From Faecalibacterium prausnitzii (lineage in GTDB: Bacteria; Bacillota; Clostridia; Oscillospirales; Ruminococcaceae): a DNA stretch of 64,000 bases. The stretch spans positions 2,728,001 through 2,792,000 of the forward strand of contig NZ_CP065377.1 of NCBI RefSeq assembly GCF_019967995.1, in the 5' to 3' direction. Made by a program: the position numbers and the translations under genes. Shown here piece after piece: positions 42,189 to 52,469 of the stretch; position 1 is the stretch's first letter; the number at the start of each line of letters is the position of its first letter. The notes beneath the pieces are model-generated. The model was not told the origin of the DNA. It ran no database searches and worked only from the letters and a program-made list of their open reading frames with translations.

Positions 42189-43694
42189 TTATTCGTTTGC
42201 GGCTTTGTCCAGCGTGGCTTCCTCTGCTTCTTCCTCCTTCTGATACTCTGCAAAGGCCGACCACATGGGTTCGACCTGCTTGCCGTGGAACTTGCGGTCC
42301 ACATAGTTCCGGGTGATGGCCGCAACCGTTCCCGACAGGCTCAGCACACCGATCAGGTTCGGCAGCATCATCAGGCCGTTGAAGGTATCGGACAGGTCCC
42401 ACGCGAGGTCGAGCTTCATCGTCGCACCCACCAGCACCATGGCCACGAAGACCACCTGATAGCCCATGCTGGCCTTGGTGCCGAACAGATATTCAAAGGC
42501 TTTGGTGCCGTAGTGGCTCCAGCCCAGCACCGTGGAATAGGCGAACAGCAGGATGGACACCGCGATGAACTTGGGGCCAAAACTGCCGAACACGGTGGAG
42601 AAGGCTTCGCCCACCAGCGCAGAGCCCTGCACCTCGGTGAGCATCCGGCCGGTGTTCAGGTCCACGAAGCCGGACGTCAGGATGACCAGCGCCGTCAGGG
42701 TGCAGACCACGATGGTATCGGCAAAGACCTCAAAAATGCCCCACATGCCCTGCTGCACCGGCTCCTTGACGTTGGAGGACGCGTGCACCATGACCGACGA
42801 GCCGAGGCCCGCCTCGTTGGAGAATGCGCCGCGCTTGAAGCCCCAGGTGATGGCGCGGGACACACCGTAGCCCAGCACACCGCCGCCCGCCGCCTGCATG
42901 GCGAAAGCGCCTTTGAAGATGGCCGCGAACGCAGCCGGGATCGCCGTAACATGGGTCAGCACAACCGTCAGCGCACCCAGGATGTAGAACAGCGCCATCA
43001 GCGGAACGACCTTTTCCGTCACGGCCGCCACACGCTTCAAGCCGCCCAGGATGACCAGCGCGGACAGCACCGCCAACAGGATGCCGGTGAGGAGATTCGG
43101 CACCTGGAAGGCCGCATTCATGTTGCCTGCAATGGAGTTGATCTGGCTCATGTTGCCGATGCCAAAGGAGGCCAGCACACAGAAGCAGGCGAACAGCACC
43201 GCCAGCACCCGGCCCAGCTTTTTGCAGCCCTTCTTGCTGCCCAGACCGTCGGCCAGATAGTACATCGCGCCGCCGGACCACTCGCCGTCGGCGTTCTTGC
43301 GGCGGTAAAAGATGCCCAGAACGTTTTCCGAGTAGTTGGTCATCATGCCCAGGATGGCCATGGCCCACATCCAGAAGATGGCACCCGGCCCGCCGCTGAG
43401 GATGGCCGTTGCCACGCCCACGATGTTGCCGGTGCCGATGGTCGCCGCCAGCGCGGTGCACAGGCTTTGGAACTGGCTGATGGCCTTATCGTTCTTTTCG
43501 GTATGGGCCGTGATGTCCCGGTCGGTGAAGATGGCACCGATGGTGTTCCGCAGCCAGTACCGGAAATGCCCGAACTGGAAAAAACCGGTGCGCACCGACA
43601 TCACAAATCCGGTGCCGAACAGCAGCGCCAGCCCCACCGGCCCCCAGACGATGCCGTTGACAACTCCATTCACGCTCGTAATGGTCTCTAACAT
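42189..43694 (-). CDS. alanine/glycine:cation symporter (AGCS family)
   Basis: A 501-residue transporter with about 11 helices. Start at ATG behind GAGGGGGAA; a longer reading would add residues without a site. Family marks are GTGNIVGVATAILSGGPGA near 95, FSNEAGLGSSVMVHA near 300 and GWSHYGTKAFEYLFG. It imports alanine or glycine with Na+ (or H+). Monocistronic. Confidence 0.93.
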   Translation of the reverse strand: MLETITSVNGVVNGIVWGPVGLALLFGTGFVMSVRTGFFQFGHFRYWLRNTIGAIFTDRDITAHTEKNDKAISQFQSLCTALAATIGTGNIVGVATAILSGGPGAIFWMWAMAILGMMTNYSENVLGIFYRRKNADGEWSGGAMYYLADGLGSKKGCKKLGRVLAVLFACFCVLASFGIGNMSQINSIAGNMNAAFQVPNLLTGILLAVLSALVILGGLKRVAAVTEKVVPLMALFYILGALTVVLTHVTAIPAAFAAIFKGAFAMQAAGGGVLGYGVSRAITWGFKRGAFSNEAGLGSSVMVHASSNVKEPVQQGMWGIFEVFADTIVVCTLTALVILTSGFVDLNTGRMLTEVQGSALVGEAFSTVFGSFGPKFIAVSILLFAYSTVLGWSHYGTKAFEYLFGTKASMGYQVVFVAMVLVGATMKLDLAWDLSDTFNGLMMLPNLIGVLSLSGTVAAITRNYVDRKFHGKQVEPMWSAFAEYQKEEEAEEATLDKAANE

Positions 43695-43945
43695 GATCGT
43701 TCCCCCTCTGCAAAACAAAAAGCGGACAGAACGCCAAAGGCTCTGCCCGCAAAACGCAGCTTCCCGCACAGGGGGCTCCTGCTGCTGGCAAGCTTTTTGT
43801 TTCAATTTATTCTGAGGTTTCATCTTTGATGCAAAGCGGATGAATTTTATTTTCGTATGACTTTTTCGCACAGCCCGCGTTTTTTGTATAATCCGCAGAC
43901 GGCGGGGCCATCCTTTCCGTAACACCGGCAAAGGAGGGAAGCGGA

Positions 43946-44863
43946 ATGCACAAAGGCGGGTGGAAGCCGTTCTGGGCTGCACTGGGGGCGGCGCTTCTGG
44001 TGCTGCTGCCGCTGGTGGGCGGCACCGTCCTGCTCACCCGGCAGATGCTGCGCCAGCAATGGCTGATGCAGACCGCCGAGCCGCAGCGGGGCGTGCCCAT
44101 CGACCTGCCCAAAGCCGACGACCGGATGACGCTGCTGCTCTGCACCGCCGGGGAGCAGCCCGGCTTCGTGCTGTTCTACCTGAACGCGCCCCAGAACGCC
44201 GCCCATCTGCTGGCGGTGCCGGGGCAGCTGACGGTGCCGTTCGGCGGCGGCGAAGCCTCGCTGGCCCAGTGCTATGCAGCGGCCGGCCCGGCGCGGTGCC
44301 GTCAGGCCCTGCTGGAAACGCTGGCCCTGCCGGAAGACACTTTGTATCTGGCCCTCTCGCCCGCCGTGCTCGAAACACTGGCGGCGCGGTATGGGGCCGT
44401 GCGGGTCAGCCTTTCGGGCGCACTGACCGCCGAGGAGCTGAACGCCCTCGGCCAGAGCCCCAGCGTCCAGACCTTCCGCGCACGGGAAGCATCGGATCTT
44501 CTGACCGGGCTGGACGCCGACGGCCTTTTACCGCCCAGCCGCCGGGCCGCAGCCCGCGCCGCCGTGTGGGACGCCTTTTTCCGCCAGAACTTCGAGTTGC
44601 TGCCCTCCACCCTGCCGGAGGCCTTGCGCAGCCAGAGTTCCTCCCTGCTGACCGACTTTGCAGCCCAGGACTACACCCTGCTGGGCGACATCCTCGAATT
44701 TCTCGTGAACCGCGCGGCGGTGTTCCAGTCGGACGCCCTGCCCGGCGCGTGGGACCGCAAGGCGGGCACTTACACCGTCACCGAGGCGTCCCGCGCAGCG
44801 GTGCAGACCTTCCTCAACGTCTCCCCCACCGAGGGGCAGGCGTCGTCCGCCAGCGAGCCGTAG
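43946..44863 (+). CDS. LytR-CpsA-Psr-like membrane protein, degenerate
   Basis: A 305-residue protein with one N-terminal helix (about 8-32) and an outside domain. ADDRMTLLLCT, LAVPGQLTV, the GGGEASLAQCYAAAG stretch and the ALPEDTLYLALSP...RYGAVRVSLSG order follow the layout of LCP phosphotransferases that attach teichoic acids or capsules to peptidoglycan. The usual catalytic Arg/Asp set (SIPRDT, GLPxDYY-type) is only partly matched, so it may be inactive or a distant relative. Its last 94 bases overlap the 3' end of the convergent regulator gene. Confidence 0.6.
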   Translation: MHKGGWKPFWAALGAALLVLLPLVGGTVLLTRQMLRQQWLMQTAEPQRGVPIDLPKADDRMTLLLCTAGEQPGFVLFYLNAPQNAAHLLAVPGQLTVPFGGGEASLAQCYAAAGPARCRQALLETLALPEDTLYLALSPAVLETLAARYGAVRVSLSGALTAEELNALGQSPSVQTFRAREASDLLTGLDADGLLPPSRRAAARAAVWDAFFRQNFELLPSTLPEALRSQSSSLLTDFAAQDYTLLGDILEFLVNRAAVFQSDALPGAWDRKAGTYTVTEASRAAVQTFLNVSPTEGQASSASEP

Positions 44864-46212
44864 CCCAGCACCAGTGTGCCCGCAAGGCCGCGGGCGCTGC
44901 CGGTCAGGTCGTAGTCGCTCAGCAGGCTCAGCCGGACGCCCTCGGCCTCGGCAGCAGCCCGGAGCGCTGCATCCGGCGGGGCATCCCGGAGCGCCGCCAG
45001 CAGATGCAGACCGGTGTGCAGGCCGGAAAAACGAAGCGCTCCCGGCGCGAAGGCTGCGTTCAGCGCCCGGACCAGCGCATCCCGCCGGGCCTTATAGGCC
45101 ACCCGCTCCCGCGCCAGATGCCGGGTGAAATATCCCTCGTTGATGAACCGGGCCAGCGTCTGCTGCTCGAACCGGCTGACCGGGCTGGAATAGAGCCGGT
45201 ACGCTGCCCGCCACGCCGGGAGCAGCTGGACCGGGAGCACCATGTAGGCGATGCGGATGCTGGGGGCCAGACTGCGGGAGCAGGTGGAAAGGTAGACCAC
45301 CGGGCCGTCGGCCCCGGCCATGCCCTGCAGGCTGGGCAGCGGGCGGGTGTCGAAGCGGAACTCGGAGTCGTAGTCGTCCTCAATGATGTAGCGCTCCCCC
45401 GGCCTGCGGGCGGCCCAGTGGAGCAGCTCGGCCCGGCGTCCGGCGGGCATGGTGGCCCCGGTGGGGAACTGGTGGCTGGGGGTCACATAACAGACCACCG
45501 CGCCGGAGCGAGACAGCGCCTCGATGGACAGGCCGTCCGCATCCACAGGCAGGCAACAGCAGGAGACGCCGTTGTTCTCCAGCACCCGCCGGGCGCGGGG
45601 GTAGCCGGGGTTCTCCACCGCCGCCGGGCCGGGCAGCAGCGGGGCCAGCAGACCCAGCAGATATTCCAGACCTGCCCCTACGATGATCTGCTCCGCCTGG
45701 CACTGCACGCCCCGGTATTCTTCCAGATAATCCGCCAGCGCCTGCCGCAGCTCGATGTCCCCCTGCGCGTCGCCGTGGGTCAGCAGTTCGGGCGAGGAGT
45801 AGAGCAGCTCCTTCTGGAGCCGTGCCCAGGTGCGGAACGGGAAGAGGGCCGGGTCCACCCCCCGCGTGGAGAGGTCATACCGCACCGGCTGCACCGGCGG
45901 TCCCGCCTCCGGCTGAGGCAGGACCGCAGCGGGCGGCGGCGCGGCCGGGCGGATGGGCAGGGCCAGATATTCTTGTACATAAAAGCCGCTGCGCTCCCGC
46001 GATTCCAGATATCCTTCCGCCGCGAGCAGCTGGTAAGCTGCATCCACGGTGTTCACCGAGACGGACAGTTCCGCCGCCAGCCGCCGCTTGCCGGGCATCC
46101 GGGTGCCCGCCGGAATGGCCCCGGTGCGCATCTCCTCGGCCAGGCTCTCGTAGAGCTGCTCATACAGCGGCACCGCCGAGGCCGCATCCAGTGCTGTCGT
46201 CAAATGGAACAC
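44770..46212 (-). CDS. pdxR: MocR/PdxR-type GntR regulator with aminotransferase domain
   Basis: A 480-residue protein. The start is set at GTG (46212), because AGGAGGGG lies right before it; the ATG at 46236 has GAGGG only one base away. An N-terminal GntR winged helix covers 1-75 (PLYEQLYESLAEEMRTGAIP, AELSVSVNTVDAAYQLL) and a fold-type I aminotransferase domain covers 110-475. The PLP lysine of PdxR would lie in the VYLSTCSRSLAPSIRIAYM region, where Ser replaces the usual Lys; see findings. The ECF S-component gene is divergent and is the likely target. The symbol rests on context. Confidence 0.75.
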   Translation of the reverse strand: MFHLTTALDAASAVPLYEQLYESLAEEMRTGAIPAGTRMPGKRRLAAELSVSVNTVDAAYQLLAAEGYLESRERSGFYVQEYLALPIRPAAPPPAAVLPQPEAGPPVQPVRYDLSTRGVDPALFPFRTWARLQKELLYSSPELLTHGDAQGDIELRQALADYLEEYRGVQCQAEQIIVGAGLEYLLGLLAPLLPGPAAVENPGYPRARRVLENNGVSCCCLPVDADGLSIEALSRSGAVVCYVTPSHQFPTGATMPAGRRAELLHWAARRPGERYIIEDDYDSEFRFDTRPLPSLQGMAGADGPVVYLSTCSRSLAPSIRIAYMVLPVQLLPAWRAAYRLYSSPVSRFEQQTLARFINEGYFTRHLARERVAYKARRDALVRALNAAFAPGALRFSGLHTGLHLLAALRDAPPDAALRAAAEAEGVRLSLLSDYDLTGSARGLAGTLVLGYGSLADDACPSVGETLRKVCTAARDASVTV

Positions 46213-46406
46213 AAAACCCCTCCTCTTTTTGGGCATTCCCTCAAACTGACCCCATAAAAAAACTATATTCTGGGTATTTTCACGGGGCCAGTTTTGCGTA
46301 TAATAGGAGCATACCCGCTGTACACCCAAATGTCAAGTGGTTTTATGGGTAAATTGGAACATTTCGGTCTCCCGGCAGGTCTTTGTGAAAATTGGAGGGA
46401 ATCATC

Positions 46407-47063
46407 ATGTCAACCACCGCAATGTGGCTGCTTCTGGCAGTCGTTGTCATTGTCATTGTCTTTGCAAGTGTGCTGTACAAGCGCACCTTTACCGTCCACG
46501 AGCTGGCGCTCACCGGCGTCATGGCCGCGCTGAGCCTGGTGGCCTATCTGTTCTTCCGGGTGCCGTTCTACGGCGGCTCCTCGTTCCATCTGGGCAACAC
46601 CTTCACCGCGCTGACTGCCCTGCTGCTGGACGGCGTGTCCGGCGGTCTGGCCGGTGCCATCGGTCTGGCTCTGGCCGACATCCTGGCCGGTGATCCGGGC
46701 TATGCCGTCACCACCTTCGTGCTGAAGTTCCTCATCGGCATCACCTGCGGCGCGGTGGCCCACAAGGTGTTCAAGCTCCGCGACCTCGACCGCCACAGCT
46801 CCGGCTACCTGGTCAAGGTCATCGTGGCTGCCGGTTCCGGCCTGCTGCTGAACGTCTTCACCGACCCGTTCCTCGGCTACTTCCGCAACGTTTACATCTT
46901 CGGTCAGGAGTACACCGTAGCCCAGGCCCTGACCAAGATCGCCGGCGGTGTCACCTTCGTGAACAGCGTAGCCTCTACCGTCTGCGTCGTCCTCCTCTAC
47001 CTTGCCCTGCGTCCGGCCCTCGACCGCGCCGGTCTGCTGCCCAAGGGGGAGAAGAAGAACTAA
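46407..47063 (+). CDS. ECF transporter S component, probably vitamin B6 (PdxU-like)
   Basis: A 218-residue protein with about six helices. KRTFTVHELALTGVMAALSLVAYLF (near 30) with its A-rich helix 1 is typical of S components that dock on EcfT; GNTFTALTALLLDGVSGGLAGAIGL agrees. S components carry vitamin specificity. Divergence from a PdxR-like gene suggests pyridoxine or a related vitamer (inference). The energising EcfA1-A2-T module is at 61.4-64 kb. Ribosome-binding site: TTGGAGGG. Confidence 0.75.
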   Translation: MSTTAMWLLLAVVVIVIVFASVLYKRTFTVHELALTGVMAALSLVAYLFFRVPFYGGSSFHLGNTFTALTALLLDGVSGGLAGAIGLALADILAGDPGYAVTTFVLKFLIGITCGAVAHKVFKLRDLDRHSSGYLVKVIVAAGSGLLLNVFTDPFLGYFRNVYIFGQEYTVAQALTKIAGGVTFVNSVASTVCVVLLYLALRPALDRAGLLPKGEKKN

Positions 47064-47100
47064 GCCTTTCCCCTGCCTCTCCACAGGTCTCTACACAAAA

Positions 47101-47147
47101 GCCCGCCCCCGGTGCCGCACATCTGCGCAGCACCGGGGGCGGGTCAT
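47101..47147. terminator. terminator between ECF S component and RlmA
   Basis: A 14-bp stem CCCGCCCCCGGTGC/GCACCGGGGGCGGG (47102-47115 with 47130-47143) between converging genes. The T tail is poor. Confidence 0.7.
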
Positions 47148-47987
47148 TTATTGCTCTTTTTCAAATACGAGGAAGCGGAACGCGATGTCGGTGGTCAGCT
47201 CCGGCAGGGCGGCCAGACGGGCCGCGCCGTCGCGGGGCGTTTTCCAGTAGTAGGGCGTCATGGCGAAGAGCGCTTCCAGCTGGGCGGCGGGCACCGTGAT
47301 GGTCCCGGAGACCTCCCGCTCCCCGATGGAGCGGAAGCCTTCATACGCCACCTGCTGCACCGGGTTTTTGTAGGGCGTCTCGTAGAGGACGGCCTTCATC
47401 TGGTACAGATGCTCCGCGCCGGGCACGACGTAGAGCATCCGCCCGCCGGGGCGCAGGACCCGCAAAAACTCCTCCCGCGCAAAGGGCGAGAAGCAGTTCA
47501 GCAGCAGGTCGGCCCATCCGGTGCGGACCGGCTGGGCAAAGCTGGATGCCACTGCATAGCGGGCCGTGGGCAGTGCCTTCGCCGCCAGCCGGACTGCCGG
47601 TTTGGCGATGTCGAACCCCGCCAGCTCCAGCGGCTGCCCGGCCGCATCAAACTGCCGGGTGATGCAGCGGTCGTACCAGCCCTCTCCGCAGCCTGCATCC
47701 AGCAGGTGCAGCGGGGCCTCCGGCCCGGCCGGGAGACCGTATTCCAGACACAGCTCCCCCACCGCCTGCCCAAAGATGCCATAGTATCCGGCATTCAGAA
47801 AGGCGCGGCGGGCGGCGACCATCTCTTTGCTGTCGCCGGGGGCCTTGGTGCGCATGCTCTGCACCGGCAGCAGGTGCCAGTAGCCCTCTCTGGCGCGGTC
47901 AAAGCAGTGGCCGGAGGGGCATTTCAGATCCTGCTCCCCGGTCAGCGGCCCGCCGCACAGCGGGCACTGCCATGGCTCAGACTTCAT
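47148..47987 (-). CDS. rlmA: 23S rRNA (guanine) methyltransferase RlmA-type
   Basis: A 279-residue protein with an N-terminal zinc ribbon (CPLCGGPL...CPSGHCFD) and a class I SAM-binding fold ([11 protein letters not shown], residues about 95-105). These match RlmA(I)/(II), which methylates G745 or G748 in 23S rRNA domain II. Its ATG overlaps the end of the helicase gene by 11 bases, so translation is coupled. Confidence 0.9.
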   Translation of the reverse strand: MKSEPWQCPLCGGPLTGEQDLKCPSGHCFDRAREGYWHLLPVQSMRTKAPGDSKEMVAARRAFLNAGYYGIFGQAVGELCLEYGLPAGPEAPLHLLDAGCGEGWYDRCITRQFDAAGQPLELAGFDIAKPAVRLAAKALPTARYAVASSFAQPVRTGWADLLLNCFSPFAREEFLRVLRPGGRMLYVVPGAEHLYQMKAVLYETPYKNPVQQVAYEGFRSIGEREVSGTITVPAAQLEALFAMTPYYWKTPRDGAARLAALPELTTDIAFRFLVFEKEQ

Positions 47988-49917
47988 CGCTGTGATCCTC
48001 GATGGGAGCCGTTGCGCCGCCGTGGGCGTTCATATACTCTTCGAAGTTGGTGAACTTCTGCTGCGGCGGGCGGCGGCTGATGAGGACCAGACCCGGATCT
48101 TCGTCCCGGCTGGGCGCACTGTTCCGGCTGCGGCTGCGGGAGGCCTCCTGCTTCGGGGCACGGGGTGCGCGGGCGGGCTGGCCCGCAGTGCTGCGCTCCG
48201 TGCGACCCTTGCCGGTGTTGGCACTGCCTGCGGCGTTCTGTGCCGGGCGGGCCGGGCGCTCCGTCCGCTCGGCGCGGCCCCCGCGAGCCGGGCGGCTGGC
48301 GCTGCCCGGCTGGGCATTGCGGCGGTTCTGGCTGTTCGGGGCGGTCTGGGTGTTCTCGCCTTTGGCGCTGCCGGCCGGGGCCGCCGTTTTTGCGGCGGGC
48401 TGGGCTGCGGGCGCATTGGGCTTTTTGGCCGGGCGCAGCGGCGTCGCTTCCGGTGCGCTCACAAAGTGGGGGTCGAACTTGGGCTGGGCGTTGCTGCCGC
48501 GATTCGGGGCGGCATTGCTGCCCTCGCGGCGGGGGCGGCTGTTGTTGGAGCGGCGGTTTTCGCTGCGCCCGCCGGGGGTGCGCTTCTGGTTTTCATCCAT
48601 GGATGGTTCCTCTTTCGGTTGAGATTTCATCGGCTCTGCCTTGGCAGCAGCCGTTTTTTCTTTTTTGGGCCGGGCCGGTTTTGCCGCCTTGGCGGGCTTT
48701 TCCGGCTGGGCGGCAGGCGCTTCGGCCTCCGCCTTGGGCTTTTTGCCCCGCACAGGCGGCTCCTTTTTGGCTGGGGCGGGCACACCGTCCCACGGGTGGC
48801 CGGACACCACCGGGATCTTCCGGCGGTTCAGCTTTTCGATCCCGGCCAGATACTCCTGCTCCTCCGGGGCGCAGAAGCTGATGGCCGTGCCGTCGGCACC
48901 GGCGCGGGCCGTGCGGCCGATGCGGTGGACGTACGTTTCCGGCACTTCGGGCAGGTCGTAGTTAAAGACATGGGACAGCTCGCTGATGTCGATGCCGCGC
49001 GCGGCGATATCGGTGGCCACCAGCACCTTGGTATCCCCGGCCTTGAAGCCCTCCAGCGCCGCCACGCGGGCAGACTGGCTCTTGTTGCCGTGGATGGCCG
49101 CTGCCGGGATGCCCTGCTTGTTCAGGTCTTTGGCGATCTTATCCGCGCCGTGCTTGGTGCGGCTGAAGACCAGCGCGTTCTGCACCGGCGGTTTCAGATT
49201 CTGGATGAGCCAGGGCAGCAGGAACTTCTTGTTGCCCTTCTCGACGAAATACAGGCTCTGGTCGATGCGGTCCACGGTGCTGGACACCGGGTCCACCTTG
49301 ACGAAGGCAGGGTCGTGCAGGATACCAGCCGCCAGCTGCTCGATCTCCTTGGGCATGGTGGCGCTGAACATCAGGTTCTGGCGCTGGGCGGGCAGCTTGG
49401 CGATGACTTTTTTCACGTCATGCACAAAGCCCATGTCCAGCATCCGGTCGGCCTCGTCCAGCACGAAGATCTCGATATGGGAGAGGTCGATGAGGCCCTG
49501 CCCCACCAGGTCGTTCAGGCGGCCGGGGCAGGCGATGAGGATATCGACGCCCTTCTTGAGGGCCGCGACCTGCGGAGCCTGGCCCACGCCGCCAAAGATC
49601 ACGGTGCTGCGCTGGTTCAGGTACTTGCCGTACAGCTCAAAGCTCTCGCCGATCTGCAGCGCCAGCTCGCGGGTGGGGGTCAGGATCAGGGCACGGACGG
49701 CCCCTTTCTTTTTGGCCGGGGCCGCCGTCAGGCGGTCCAGCATGGGCAGCGCAAAGGCTGCGGTCTTGCCGGTGCCCGTCTGGGCGCAGCCCATCAAATC
49801 CCTCCCGGCCAGCACCGGCGGGATGGCCGATGCCTGAATGGGCGAGGGGGATTCGTAGCCCGCCTCCGCAACGGCACGCAGCAGCGGGGCGGACAGATTC
49901 AGTTCGTTAAAAGTCAT
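47977..49917 (-). CDS. DEAD-box RNA helicase with long basic tail
   Basis: A 646-residue helicase. The core (1-375) has the Q motif, [24 protein letters not shown] and [10 protein letters not shown]. Residues about 420-620 are a low-complexity Lys/Arg/Pro/Ala/Asn tail, typical of RhlE/CshA-like proteins that bind RNA and phase-separate. It is expected to work in ribosome assembly or mRNA decay; the rlmA gene downstream overlaps its stop, which suggests a ribosome-assembly link. ATG behind ATAGGAG. Confidence 0.95.
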   Translation of the reverse strand: MTFNELNLSAPLLRAVAEAGYESPSPIQASAIPPVLAGRDLMGCAQTGTGKTAAFALPMLDRLTAAPAKKKGAVRALILTPTRELALQIGESFELYGKYLNQRSTVIFGGVGQAPQVAALKKGVDILIACPGRLNDLVGQGLIDLSHIEIFVLDEADRMLDMGFVHDVKKVIAKLPAQRQNLMFSATMPKEIEQLAAGILHDPAFVKVDPVSSTVDRIDQSLYFVEKGNKKFLLPWLIQNLKPPVQNALVFSRTKHGADKIAKDLNKQGIPAAAIHGNKSQSARVAALEGFKAGDTKVLVATDIAARGIDISELSHVFNYDLPEVPETYVHRIGRTARAGADGTAISFCAPEEQEYLAGIEKLNRRKIPVVSGHPWDGVPAPAKKEPPVRGKKPKAEAEAPAAQPEKPAKAAKPARPKKEKTAAAKAEPMKSQPKEEPSMDENQKRTPGGRSENRRSNNSRPRREGSNAAPNRGSNAQPKFDPHFVSAPEATPLRPAKKPNAPAAQPAAKTAAPAGSAKGENTQTAPNSQNRRNAQPGSASRPARGGRAERTERPARPAQNAAGSANTGKGRTERSTAGQPARAPRAPKQEASRSRSRNSAPSRDEDPGLVLISRRPPQQKFTNFEEYMNAHGGATAPIEDHSDEV

Positions 49918-49984
49918 GGTTCTCCTATTGTCCATGAAATGCTTCCGCCTCGCCCTGCCGGGGAGACCTTTGCATTTCATTCTG

Positions 49985-51277
49985 TTACTCTTTGATTTTC
50001 CGGCACTCGATGTAATACCGTTTTTCTTCCGCATGGCCCATGCTGAAGGTCTTGCGGGGCAGCACACCGCCCATCACGACGCCCTTGAACAGGTCGCTCT
50101 TGTCGAACGGCGGCAGCAGGAAGGCCACGCCGCCCTGCTTGCACAGGGCGCGGACCGCAGGCTCATCGTGGACGTAATCCACGCGGGCCTCAATGTGGCG
50201 GGCCATGAAGTATTCGATGAAGGCGTCGATGGTGCCGACGGTCAGCGGGGCCACGGGATGCTCGAAGCTGAGCACATTGGCGACGTGGGGGCCTGCCAGC
50301 GTGAAGGACTGCTGCCGGGCATCGCCGAAGCAGATGCCTGCATTGTGGGAGTCGCTCCACGCGATGAGGGCCAGCAGCACCGCGCCGCAGTCCACGTTGA
50401 ACAGCACCCGGTGGATCGGCTCGATCTCGATGGCGGGCGAGTGGACGTTGCACACCTCGGCCAGGCACCAGCGGGCCGGGTGGTTTGCCTGCTGCTCCGG
50501 GGGCAGGGTCTGCTTCAGCTCCTCCCAGTAGGCCTTGGCCGATGCCAGCGAGTGGTTGCCGTCGCCCACGGCCAGCGTCAGCGGGGCTGCGCCCCTGGCC
50601 TGCGGATACCGGGCATCAAAGACTTCCTGACGGCCCAGCCCCTGCAGGGCCGTGTCGATCTGGGCCAGCAGAGCCGGGTCTTCCACGGCCCAGCCCGCGA
50701 TGTGCCCGCCGCCCAGCATCAGTTCGCCTTCGTAGACCTTGCGCAGCGCGTCTTTCTTCGCCCCGATGGGCTCGATGAGGGTGCAGTCCGGGTCGTCGGC
50801 CAGCATCATGACGTGGGGCGTTTCCAGGCTGGCCCCGCGCCGGACGGCCATCCGGGGTGGGATGCGGCTCTCGACCGTGTGTTCGCTGGGGCGCACCTCC
50901 GGCTGGGCACCCTCGGCGTAGCTGTAGGCTTCAAGGTCGATCTTCCCCACCAGCCCCTGCCGGATGCGGCCGCTCTGCTCGGTGCGCTCCACATAAATAA
51001 AGCCGTCCACCGCACGGGTCAGCACCGTGCGGAGATAGTCGTCCATGGTCTCATGGATCTTCTGGATGCGGCCGGTCACGCCGCTCTCTTCCAGATACAC
51101 TTCCGGCAGGACCAGGTTCAGGGTGCTGGGCGAACCTGCCGCCGTCCGGGCCGCTTTTTCCCAATAGGAGCGGTCGCTCGTAAACTGATCGCAGGCCACG
51201 CAGCCCCACTGCTCCAGCGGGATATTCTCCGCCGGAAGCAGGATGTGTGCCGGAGAAAAGCACGATGTTTTGTTCAT
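49985..51277 (-). CDS. DUF1015 family protein
   Basis: A 430-residue protein of the DUF1015 family, recognised by [14 protein letters not shown] near residue 235. It also has the [12 protein letters not shown] stretch and the order RYYIEC at the end. The function of the family is not settled, and it is often encoded beside D-3-phosphoglycerate dehydrogenase and serine genes, which are not here. Cytoplasmic. Preceded by the DUF4015-like gene on the same strand. Confidence 0.85.
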   Translation of the reverse strand: MNKTSCFSPAHILLPAENIPLEQWGCVACDQFTSDRSYWEKAARTAAGSPSTLNLVLPEVYLEESGVTGRIQKIHETMDDYLRTVLTRAVDGFIYVERTEQSGRIRQGLVGKIDLEAYSYAEGAQPEVRPSEHTVESRIPPRMAVRRGASLETPHVMMLADDPDCTLIEPIGAKKDALRKVYEGELMLGGGHIAGWAVEDPALLAQIDTALQGLGRQEVFDARYPQARGAAPLTLAVGDGNHSLASAKAYWEELKQTLPPEQQANHPARWCLAEVCNVHSPAIEIEPIHRVLFNVDCGAVLLALIAWSDSHNAGICFGDARQQSFTLAGPHVANVLSFEHPVAPLTVGTIDAFIEYFMARHIEARVDYVHDEPAVRALCKQGGVAFLLPPFDKSDLFKGVVMGGVLPRKTFSMGHAEEKRYYIECRKIKE

Positions 51278-51321
51278 ATCACATTCCTCCCTCTCGCGTT
51301 ATTGAAAGGAAACCGTAGTTT

Positions 51322-52443
51322 TTATTCATAGGATCCGGCCGCATTGTCCCGCACGACCACATGCTCGACGCCCGCTTCGGTCTGCGCCTGCACCAGAGCA
51401 GCGCGCTCCTCGGCGGTCATGGTGGAGGCCGAAGGCACCCGCACCACAAGGTTCTTCACGCCCAGCTGCGCGGCCGGGACGCCCAGCGTGCTGGAGGTGT
51501 CGGCCACCTCGGCCAGCGTATAGCTGTACCACAGGGTCACACGGTTGCCGAAGCGCTGCTCCCAGACCGCCATATCGGCCCGCAGCTGGTCGGCACGGCT
51601 CACGCCGTTGGTGGTGCCATAGTCCTGCTTGCTGCTGGTGGAGGCCGGGAACTGGACGTTCTCCAGCACCACCTGTTCGAACCCGGCGGTGTGCAGCTCG
51701 TCGATGAGGTCGCCGATGTACTGGACGGCTGCGTCCGCATAGGGGTTCAGCCAGGGCTTGCCGTCGGCAGACGCCTTGTTGTCCAGCCAGAGATAGGCCT
51801 GCCCCTTATATCCAATGGCCATGGCGTGGTCGGCGCGGGCACCGGCCGGGTCGCGGAAGGCGGCGAGCTTCGCCACCGGGATGAGGCCCTCTTCCCGGAA
51901 GATAGCGGCCACCCTGGCCGGGTCCACGGTCACGCTGGCCGGACTGGCCGCAGCGGCGGGCACCTGAGACGCATAATAGACCACGCCGGTGGCGTCCTTC
52001 AGGGTCACGACGGCATATTTCACGCCCTGCGAGGCCAGCTGCTGCGCCGCAGCGCGGATGGAGGCCTCCTCCGTCAGGGCCGTGATGTCGGCCTCGGCCC
52101 AGCTGCCGTCCACGATAGCGGTGCCGTCCACAGCGGGCGTCACCACCTCCGGCTGCACCTCCGAAGAAGCGGCCGGTTCACTCGCCGCAGAGGACGCCGG
52201 GCGCTCCGCCACGGACGATGCGCTCGCGCTGGCGGGGGAGGAGGCGGAAAGATCCCGGTTGCGCACCACGGTGTACCAGGTATGCGTTGCCCAGTCCAGC
52301 ACATGGGGAGCTGCCAGCCAGGCCGCGCCCAGCATCACGAGGACCAGCACGGCGATGCCGATCCCCTTTTTCACCCGCATCTCGCGGCTGTAAAAGCTGC
52401 GCCGATAGCGCTTGACCTTCTGGCGTTTCGGATATTTTGCCAT
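51322..52443 (-). CDS. membrane-anchored DUF4015-like (putative glycoside hydrolase) protein
   Basis: A 373-residue protein with a Lys/Arg-rich cytoplasmic start, one helix (about 28-48), a Ser/Ala-rich linker (about 66-95), and a TIM-barrel-like outside domain. ITALTEEASIRAAAQQLASQG, YAVVTLKDATGVVYY, YLWLDNK..GKPWLNPY and QVVLENVQFP fit the DUF4015/putative glycoside hydrolase family. The Asp/Glu acids of a retaining enzyme are not certain. ATG behind GGGAGGGTGG. 26 bases after rnfA, so possibly co-transcribed. Confidence 0.75.
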   Translation of the reverse strand: MAKYPKRQKVKRYRRSFYSREMRVKKGIGIAVLVLVMLGAAWLAAPHVLDWATHTWYTVVRNRDLSASSPASASASSVAERPASSAASEPAASSEVQPEVVTPAVDGTAIVDGSWAEADITALTEEASIRAAAQQLASQGVKYAVVTLKDATGVVYYASQVPAAAASPASVTVDPARVAAIFREEGLIPVAKLAAFRDPAGARADHAMAIGYKGQAYLWLDNKASADGKPWLNPYADAAVQYIGDLIDELHTAGFEQVVLENVQFPASTSSKQDYGTTNGVSRADQLRADMAVWEQRFGNRVTLWYSYTLAEVADTSSTLGVPAAQLGVKNLVVRVPSASTMTAEERAALVQAQTEAGVEHVVVRDNAAGSYE

Positions 52444-52469
52444 AATCAACCACCCTCCCTTGGGGTCTT

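Noticed and set aside
46212..46329. Longer starts for the PdxR-like regulator (TTG/ATG upstream)
   Set aside because: The upstream residues are not part of the GntR fold, and the AGGAGG site directly before GTG 46212 fixes the start better.
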